55,058 bases of DNA from Actinomycetes bacterium (GTDB taxonomy: Bacteria > Actinomycetota > Actinomycetes > Propionibacteriales > Nocardioidaceae). The stretch is from contig JAEWOG010000081.1 in assembly GCA_023460975.1 (NCBI GenBank), positions 1 to 55,058 of the forward strand, in the 5' to 3' direction. Positions within the stretch are counted from its first letter, which is position 1. Each line of letters begins with the position of its first letter. Shown one piece after another: positions 50,589 to 55,058 of the stretch. The notes under the pieces are model-generated. The model ran no database searches and had not been told where the DNA came from. It worked only from the letters and a program-made list of their open reading frames with translations. Position numbers and translations under genes: made by a program.

Positions 50589-51764
50589 ATGGCCCGCCAG
50601 CCCAACCCATTCCACCCGGGCTTCAACCTGCCGCCGGCGGTGCTGGCCGGCCGGGCCCGAGTGATCGAGGACTTCGTCGAGGCACTCGACATCGCCGCGC
50701 TTGATCATCGAACCCCACGCACCATGATCCTGGTCGGCCCGCGCGGCGTCGGGAAGACCGTCACCCTCGGCGAGCTCGCCGAGGTGGCGGGGAAGCGGCT
50801 CTCATGGCCCACGGTCCACGTGGAGGCTAAGCCCTCGACCTTCTTGCGTGACCTGGTGACACGGATGGCCGAGGTCACCGAGCTTCTTGAGTTGGAGGCG
50901 GCACCCCGCCCCGATCGTCGACGCCGCCAGCCACGCATCGCCGGCGGCAAGATCTCGGCCGCCGGCTTCGGTGTGGGCGCCGAACTGCACCTGGTCAACG
51001 CAGGGGACATACCGCCCTCGCCGATCGAGCAGCTCGACGAGGTCTTCGCTCGTGCAGCCGAGGCCGCCATCGAACGTGACGCCGGGATCGTCCTCACCCT
51101 CGACGAACTCCAGACCGCAAAGCCTGAGGACGTGGCCACCCTGGCCGCGGTCCTGCAAGAGCACGTCCCGCACGACTGGCCCCTGGTCGTGGTCATCGCC
51201 GCGCTGCCCTCGCTCCGCACAACCCGAGGCCCCAAGGCACTGCCTACCTACCTCGAACGCGCCCAATGGCACGACCTCGGCCCCCTCGACGAGGCAGCGA
51301 CCCACACCGCGCTCACCGAGCCCGCCAGCATGGCGGGACGCCCCATGACCCCCGAATCCGCCGCAGCGCTCACCGCGCTCAGCGGCGGCTACCCGTACGC
51401 CATCCAGGTGTGTGGACACTTCGCATGGCGCGCCTCTACCGGCAGCGACACGATCACCGCCGAGCACGCCGAACTGGCACGGCCGCGGATCGAAGCCGAC
51501 CTCGACCAGCTCTTCCGCAGCCGCTGGGAAGACGCCAGCCCCAACGAACGCGAGTACCTGATCGCCATGGCCCGAGCCGCAGCCGATCGCGCACCAACGA
51601 GCCGCGCTGTCGCAGACGAGCTGGCAACGACGACACCCCGCGTCGCCTACCTGCGCGATCGCCTCCTCAAGAAGGGCACGATCTACGCCACCGGAGACGG
51701 CACCATGCACTTCATCACCCCCGGCATGGGGGAGTGGCTCCTGCGACACCAGGACAGCGGCTGA
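50589..51764 (+). CDS. AAA/Orc1-Cdc6-like ATPase (391 aa)
   Basis: Walker A LVGPRGVGKTVT (about 48-59), Walker B IVLTLDELQTA (about 167-177), sensor region ALPSLRTTRGP, and a C-terminal winged helix (SPNEREYLIAMARAAADRAPTSRAVADEL). This is the plan of the ATP-binding proteins related to Orc1/Cdc6 and STAND ATPases that are frequent on actinobacterial plasmids. A replication, anti-plasmid or defence role is open. A dispersed-motif copy (51004) encodes GDIPPSP in a loop before Walker B. Confidence 0.75.
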   Translation: MARQPNPFHPGFNLPPAVLAGRARVIEDFVEALDIAALDHRTPRTMILVGPRGVGKTVTLGELAEVAGKRLSWPTVHVEAKPSTFLRDLVTRMAEVTELLELEAAPRPDRRRRQPRIAGGKISAAGFGVGAELHLVNAGDIPPSPIEQLDEVFARAAEAAIERDAGIVLTLDELQTAKPEDVATLAAVLQEHVPHDWPLVVVIAALPSLRTTRGPKALPTYLERAQWHDLGPLDEAATHTALTEPASMAGRPMTPESAAALTALSGGYPYAIQVCGHFAWRASTGSDTITAEHAELARPRIEADLDQLFRSRWEDASPNEREYLIAMARAAADRAPTSRAVADELATTTPRVAYLRDRLLKKGTIYATGDGTMHFITPGMGEWLLRHQDSG

Positions 51765-51842
51765 GAGGCCCCAAGAGCCGACACGGAGACCCCACCGAAA
51801 GCCCACCCGGCCTCCTTCACGAAATCCGCGATGATGACCACC

Positions 51843-52008
51843 ATGGCGAAACGCAAAAAGCGGAACCGGGCCACACGACGTCATCGAGGGACGTCCCAGC
51901 CGATCTCCCTACCAGCGAAGGGGAACGACCGCGACACGGTGGAGCCTCTCAGCTGCTCACAGGGCCGCTGGGGAGCCCTCACGCGCCCCGGAGAATGGGG
52001 GAGAGTTG
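51843..52008 (+). other. Degenerate coding remnant (lysine-rich start)
   Basis: In the 244-bp gap after the AAA gene, an ATG at 51843 opens a Lys/Arg-rich reading (MAKRKKRNRATRRHRGTS) that continues into the HTH pseudogene region without a proper end. It is probably a decayed small gene. Low confidence. Confidence 0.3.
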
Positions 52009-52302
52009 ATGGTCTACCCAGGACGTCCACAGCTCAAGGGGACCGCGTCACCACGAGGCCAGGCCGCCGAGCAGCGGGCTCGCCTGCTGGAGTTCGTACC
52101 CGCCGGCTACCGCGACGGTTAGGTCCCTGCGCGAGCTGGCTGAGAATCCGGCGCGAGAAGGACACCGACCACCGCGTGGTGTTCAGCCTCCCTCACCGGT
52201 CGCAGCCAGTCCGCCGTACGCCGAGCACTCGACCTGGTCGGCGTTCCCGCCGCGGCCGCGGCACCCCGCGAGTCTGGGAAGAGCACCAGGACCCACTCGT
52301 GA
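52009..52302 (+). pseudogene. Small HTH protein gene broken by a frameshift and a 47-bp insertion
   Basis: From ATG 52009 (after GGGGGAGAG) the frame reads VYPGRPQLKGTASPRGQAAEQ, then ARLLEF.. GYRDG. One extra T (near 52121) shifts the frame; resetting it gives RSLRELAE. A 47-bp block identical to part of the toxin gene (52146-52192) follows, after which the HTH resumes as GRSQSAVRRALDLVGVP. The intact family is a helix-turn-helix repeat protein of actinobacteria. Confidence 0.75.
52146..52192 (+). repeat. 47-bp direct repeat, copy A (inserted)
   Basis: Identical to 54490-54536, which lies inside the intact nucleotidyltransferase gene. In copy A it interrupts the HTH pseudogene, so the sequence was copied into it. 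Confidence 0.9.
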
Positions 52303-52309
52303 GCACCGC

Positions 52310-52474
52310 ATGACAGTGGCGATCGCCGTCGGCGCCGGCCAGCGCCGACGGCCTGCTGGTGCCGTGGATGATCCGGGACCTACCATGGGCCTGATGACCG
52401 CGATCGCCGTAGTGGCCTGGGCCCTGGCCACTACGGCGGCTCTGCTGCTCACCTCAACCATCGGGGTCGGGTGA
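52310..52474 (+). CDS. Small single-TM protein (54 aa)
   Basis: ATG 52310 opens a 54-residue protein whose C-terminal half is one hydrophobic helix (MTAIAVVAWALATTAALLL). Its stop overlaps the start of the next gene (GTGA), so it is coupled to it. A dispersed-motif copy (52375) is inside. Confidence 0.55.
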   Translation: MTVAIAVGAGQRRRPAGAVDDPGPTMGLMTAIAVVAWALATTAALLLTSTIGVG

Positions 52475-53331
52475 CCAACGTGGCTGGTCTTCCTCGATCA
52501 TCGCCAGCGGCGCTCGACTGGGTGCTGAAAACACGTGGTTTCGTACTCGACGACGGCTCTCCACTCGCTCAGATGGCCGAGGAGGTGTGGGACACCTGGT
52601 GGTCACGATGGCGAGCTCCGGACGCTCCCACGGCCACGGAACACATCAAGGCAGCTTTAGCGGCACCTCGGCCGGTCTTCCACGGGCTCGGCAACTACAA
52701 GAGCTGCAACGCGATGGCATGGCTGCGAACGCGCGACCACATCGTCACCGTCGACACTCCGTTCCCGCTCCATCACACAGTGGAGGGAATGGGCGACTAC
52801 CTCTCGGGCTGGACGGCCGACAAAGCCCGGAATGAACTAGCGGGCGCCTCCTGGAAACTGATGGAACGGCCGGACGGATGGGCAAGCACCGTGGTGACCA
52901 ACGGTCGGCATCGGAGCCTGCTCGCTCTCGCCGCGGGGGTGCCGGTCGTTCCCGTCCGGCTCAGCGAAACCACAGGAACTGCCGGCGGGCCCTACACGCT
53001 GACGGATCCGAGCGACAGCGGGCCGCAGCCCCGAATCGGGCAACGGCTACGAAACCGGGTCACCATGACTAGCGGTCGGTGGTCAGCAACCACCGTCACA
53101 ACGCTCGCCCGCCTTGCTAGGGAGGGCCTTTGTGCTCCGGTGCATCAGGATCAGATCACCCAGGCCCGCAGCAGCATGTATGGCGATGTGGAGGTGCCCT
53201 GGGTAGACATCGAGTTCCCGTGGATCGTTGCTGAGACTTGGGAGGGAGTACAGAGAAGGCGAGCTGATCTTCAAGGATGGTCGCGGCGCCGATTCCCTGC
53301 AACGCACGGCAGCAAGGGTCCCCTGCAATAG
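52471..53331 (+). CDS. Unknown protein (286 aa)
   Basis: GTG start overlaps the small membrane gene. Mixed alpha/beta pattern with many Trp and His; no recognised motif. It ends 68 bp before the toxin-antitoxin operon. Probably cargo. Confidence 0.6.
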   Translation: MTNVAGLPRSSPAALDWVLKTRGFVLDDGSPLAQMAEEVWDTWWSRWRAPDAPTATEHIKAALAAPRPVFHGLGNYKSCNAMAWLRTRDHIVTVDTPFPLHHTVEGMGDYLSGWTADKARNELAGASWKLMERPDGWASTVVTNGRHRSLLALAAGVPVVPVRLSETTGTAGGPYTLTDPSDSGPQPRIGQRLRNRVTMTSGRWSATTVTTLARLAREGLCAPVHQDQITQARSSMYGDVEVPWVDIEFPWIVAETWEGVQRRRADLQGWSRRRFPATHGSKGPLQ

Positions 53332-53373
53332 TCGGGTGCAATATGTGAAGCGCGTTTGAAGATTGACGCATCT

Positions 53374-53399
53374 ATTCCGTTATCGGACAATATGCGTCA
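53374..53399. promoter_or_regulatory. Inverted repeat spanning the antitoxin promoter and start
   Basis: TGACGCAT (53374-53381) and ATGCGTCA (53392-53399) flank a TA-rich spacer. TTGACG (53373) could be a -35 and ACAATAT (53388) a -10. The right arm ends at the A of the ATG, so the message may be leaderless and autoregulated. Confidence 0.6.
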
Positions 53400-54055
53400 T
53401 GGACATCACGGTGACTGAGGCAGCGGAGGAGCTCGGCCTCGACGAGCGGACCGTCCGTGCTCACGTGATGTCCGGAAGGCTCCAAGTCACCCGAGTGATC
53501 GGCCGCACTCAGCTCATCGAACACGCTGGCGTCCAGGCTCTCCAGCGGGGGTCCGGCCGTGGTCGGTTGTGGAACGCGACAACCGCCTGGGCGGCCCTCG
53601 AACTGCTCGACATACGCACCACTCGCCGACTTGGTGGCAGCGAGCGTTCTCGACTGCGTGCACGGCTTCGCGGGATCAGCGTGGCGCAGCTGGCCCATCT
53701 GGCATCGGGCCGCGGCCGTCTTCGCCGATTCGCTCAAGTCAGGGGAGACCGCGAACGGCTGCGTGCCCAGGTTCAACTCTCCGGAGTTACTGCCCTCGAA
53801 GACGAGGATGTCGCCTCGGTGTTCGACCTCGTGGGATCTCCCTCGCGGCTGACAATGGGGTATGTCCCCGACCTTCGCGAGGTGGCTCTGCGCAATGGCC
53901 TGGTCGAGAGCGCCGAGGGCGACGTCTTCCTGCGCGAGCTCGGCGAGCACCAGGCGTACATTGGCCTGTCCACCATCGCACTGGATCTCTACGAGCTCGG
54001 CGACACTCGTGAGTCCGCGGCTGGTGCCCGATTCCTGGGATCCAGGCTCCAATGA
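53399..54055 (+). CDS. AbiEi-like antitoxin with N-terminal HTH (218 aa)
   Basis: The N-terminus DITVTEAAEELGLDERTVRAHV is a winged-helix/excisionase-type HTH, with the wing RVIGRTQLIEHAGVQAL. The larger C-terminal domain is helical and would bind the toxin, as in AbiEi and MenA-type antitoxins. ATGA overlap with the nucleotidyltransferase gene. Start ATG 53399. A dispersed-motif copy (53859) encodes MGYVPDL. Confidence 0.7.
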   Translation: MDITVTEAAEELGLDERTVRAHVMSGRLQVTRVIGRTQLIEHAGVQALQRGSGRGRLWNATTAWAALELLDIRTTRRLGGSERSRLRARLRGISVAQLAHLASGRGRLRRFAQVRGDRERLRAQVQLSGVTALEDEDVASVFDLVGSPSRLTMGYVPDLREVALRNGLVESAEGDVFLRELGEHQAYIGLSTIALDLYELGDTRESAAGARFLGSRLQ

Positions 54056-54957
54056 ACGACCCCGAGTTCTGGCACGTCCGCGAGGCCTCCCGAGTGTGGG
54101 GGAGACCCTGGCAGCAACTCCTCGAACTCCACGACGCGCTCCCATCGAAGTCGTGGACCTTGGTGGGAGGTCTGATGGTGCGCATCCACGCCGAGCACGC
54201 CGGCGTGCATGACTCACGTACCACCCGCGACGTCGACGCGGTCCTGCACCTCGAAACCGGGGTGATCACCTACCCCCCGGCAGTGCACCGGCTCGAACAG
54301 CTCGGCTACGAGCACCAGGAGCCGGTGGGCGACGGGCCCACGCACCGCCTCTCACGAGGCAACGAGCACGTAGACCTCATGGTGGCCGATCACTTGGCGC
54401 CGGCCATGCGCCCCAGATTTCGGCGCTGGCCGGTGATGGCGGTTCCAGGCGCCAGCAACACACTGCGATACCACACCGTTGACTGCGTGATCCGGCGCGA
54501 GAAGGACACCGACCACCGCGTGGTGTTCAGCCTCCCCGACACGCTCGGAGCACTCTCACTCAAGGGGGGCGCCTACCTCAACGACAACCGAGACCAGCAA
54601 AGACACCTCGAAGACGGAGCAGTTCTCCTAGCCACGGTCGACGACCCAAGGGAACTGCGCAACCGTATGCAAGGCCGGGACGCCAAACGAATCCGCGCCC
54701 TCATCAAGGGGATCCGGGACAAGCGGATCGCCCGACTGTTCCCGCTCGACCAAGCCCGACACATCGAGCAAGTGGGGGAGGACCTCGCCAGAGGTCGAAT
54801 CGCTAGCGCCGCAGACCGATGGAAGAAGCCAAGCCCTGTCCCGAGCACCTGGCACACCGGAGGCCACCCCACCAGCTCAGCCGGGCTTTGCGGCCACCCC
54901 ACAACCAGTGGCTCGCCATGCCGGAACCCAGCCGGCTCCTGCCCCCATCACCGCTGA
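54052..54957 (+). CDS. AbiEii/MenT-like nucleotidyltransferase toxin (301 aa)
   Basis: The nucleotidyltransferase core has LVGGLMVRIHAEH, then RTTRDVDAVLHL (the GG..R-T-x-D-x-D pattern), and the later SLKGGAYLNDNRDQQRHLEDGAVLL helix with Lys and Asp/His residues. These are signatures of AbiEii/MenT toxins, which transfer nucleotides to tRNA or other targets. The C-terminal about 45 residues form a Cys/His/Pro-rich tail (CGHPTTSGSPCRNPAGSC..H) that may bind zinc and is unusual for the family. It carries the original of the 47-bp repeat. Confidence 0.75.
   Translation: MNDPEFWHVREASRVWGRPWQQLLELHDALPSKSWTLVGGLMVRIHAEHAGVHDSRTTRDVDAVLHLETGVITYPPAVHRLEQLGYEHQEPVGDGPTHRLSRGNEHVDLMVADHLAPAMRPRFRRWPVMAVPGASNTLRYHTVDCVIRREKDTDHRVVFSLPDTLGALSLKGGAYLNDNRDQQRHLEDGAVLLATVDDPRELRNRMQGRDAKRIRALIKGIRDKRIARLFPLDQARHIEQVGEDLARGRIASAADRWKKPSPVPSTWHTGGHPTSSAGLCGHPTTSGSPCRNPAGSCPHHR
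54490..54536 (+). repeat. 47-bp direct repeat, copy B (original)
   Basis: In frame within the toxin gene. The identical copy at 52146-52192 lies 2.34 kb upstream. Confidence 0.9.
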
Positions 54958-54958
54958 C

Positions 54959-54992
54959 CCCCGGGCCCCCACAGTCCGCGAGAAACCCGGGG
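54959..54992 (+). terminator. Hairpin after toxin gene
   Basis: CCCCGGG (54959-54965) and CCCGGGG (54986-54992) with a 20-base loop, 2 bp after the stop. Likely terminator of the toxin-antitoxin unit. Confidence 0.5.
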
Positions 54993-55006
54993 CCCCACAG
55001 CGGCCG

Positions 55007-55056
55007 AGCGCGGAGCGCCTCGGACTGGAGGTCCGATCAGCCGCGGAGCGGCTGAT
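55007..55056. repeat. GGA-loop hairpin array at right window end (telomere-like)
   Basis: GCGC-GGA-GCGC (55008-55018), CGGACT-GGA-GGTCCG (55021-55035, one T-G pair) and ATCAGCCGC-GGA-GCGGCTGAT (55036-55056) end two bases before the window end. The last palindrome has the same form as palindrome I of Streptomyces telomeres (CCCGC-GGA-GCGGG). The order matches the internal array at 50332-50379. Confidence 0.85.
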
Positions 55057-55058
55057 AC

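Larger units (their letters stand above)
582..53869. repeat. Dispersed 10-bp motif GGGACNTACC, 25 copies
   Basis: Exact matches to GGGACNTACC or its complement GGTANGTCCC were counted by eye. GGGACNTACC orientation on the plus strand begins at 9544, 11416, 21315, 21357, 22431, 23787, 38685, 40378, 48891, 50151, 51004 and 52375. The complement begins at 582, 1963, 2267, 3569, 10130, 11005, 24387, 31802, 34680, 39753, 41697, 44839 and 53859. The variable base, read as GGGACNTACC, is G 11 times, A 10 times, C 4 times and T never. Most copies carry a fourth leading G, and many are followed by G. Copies lie in all reading frames and on both strands of genes, and also in intergenic DNA. They are absent from about 11.5-21.3 kb and 24.4-31.8 kb. 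Function unknown. Confidence 0.85.

Noticed and set aside
1..55058. CRISPR array, tRNA, rRNA, integrase or attachment sites
   Set aside because: No regularly spaced repeats, no cloverleaf or anticodon pattern and no tyrosine or serine recombinase motif was found on reading.

Overview
The window is high-GC actinobacterial DNA (roughly two-thirds G+C by eye). Actinobacterial hallmarks are two WhiB-family proteins, many ATGA/GTGA start-stop overlaps and GTG starts. No ribosomal, tRNA or housekeeping gene was seen. The content is that of a self-transmissible accessory replicon: replication, partition, type IV secretion, a Tad pilus, regulators and small defence or toxin modules. No integrase was recognised. 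The best reading is a linear conjugative plasmid, or a large piece of one, from a Nocardioides-like or related actinomycete; the genus is a guess.

Layout. 0-11.4 kb is read mostly leftward. A four-gene operon carries the FtsK/SpoIIIE-type coupling ATPase, a membrane protein, a Wbl-like protein and a PI3/4-kinase-like protein. Next come a two-gene HTH operon ending at a hairpin, an eight-gene operon (WhiB, zinc-binding small proteins, an HEAAH membrane protease, a secreted HNH nuclease) and a DUF3560 operon. 12.7-23.5 kb, also leftward, is a type IV secretion operon: VirB8/TcpC-like, small membrane proteins, VirB4-like ATPase, VirB6/TrbL-like channel protein, and a 1009-residue secreted protein in which peptidoglycan hydrolase domains lie between two endonuclease/exonuclease/phosphatase domains. 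23.5-26.5 kb holds a sigma-like gene, a repeat-rich 450-bp region and a ParA/RHH partition pair. 26.5-29.6 kb holds an AlbA_2 (Schlafen-type) protein, a zinc-ribbon membrane protein and an ArsR-like regulator. 30.1-41.5 kb, rightward, is a complete-looking Tad/Flp pilus locus ending in a LysM-BTAD giant. 41.8-48.9 kb is the replication and telomere block: a 1729-residue primase-helicase whose C-terminal third resembles Streptomyces Tap, then a Tpg-like terminal protein, then an HTH regulator. 48.9-55.06 kb is a scarred accessory arm with an IS3 remnant, an AAA ATPase, an HTH pseudogene carrying a templated insertion, and an AbiE-like toxin-antitoxin pair. It ends two bases after an array of GGA-loop hairpins of the kind seen in Streptomyces telomeres. 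A sister array lies 4.7 kb inward.

Three dispersed sequence systems tie the window together. (1) A 10-mer, GGGACNTACC, occurs 25 times in both orientations, mostly inside genes, where less than one would be expected by chance. (2) Five copies of a two-part promoter or operator module (GATGTCACACATC, about 13 bp, then ACCTTC..GAAGG dyad) precede the coupling-protein, secretion, WhiB and replication operons. (3) Four copies of a 19-bp palindrome, TTACAAGG-N3-CCTTGTAA, precede other operons, including that of the HTH gene at 48.2 kb. Together they suggest a self-contained regulon controlling transfer and telomere replication.
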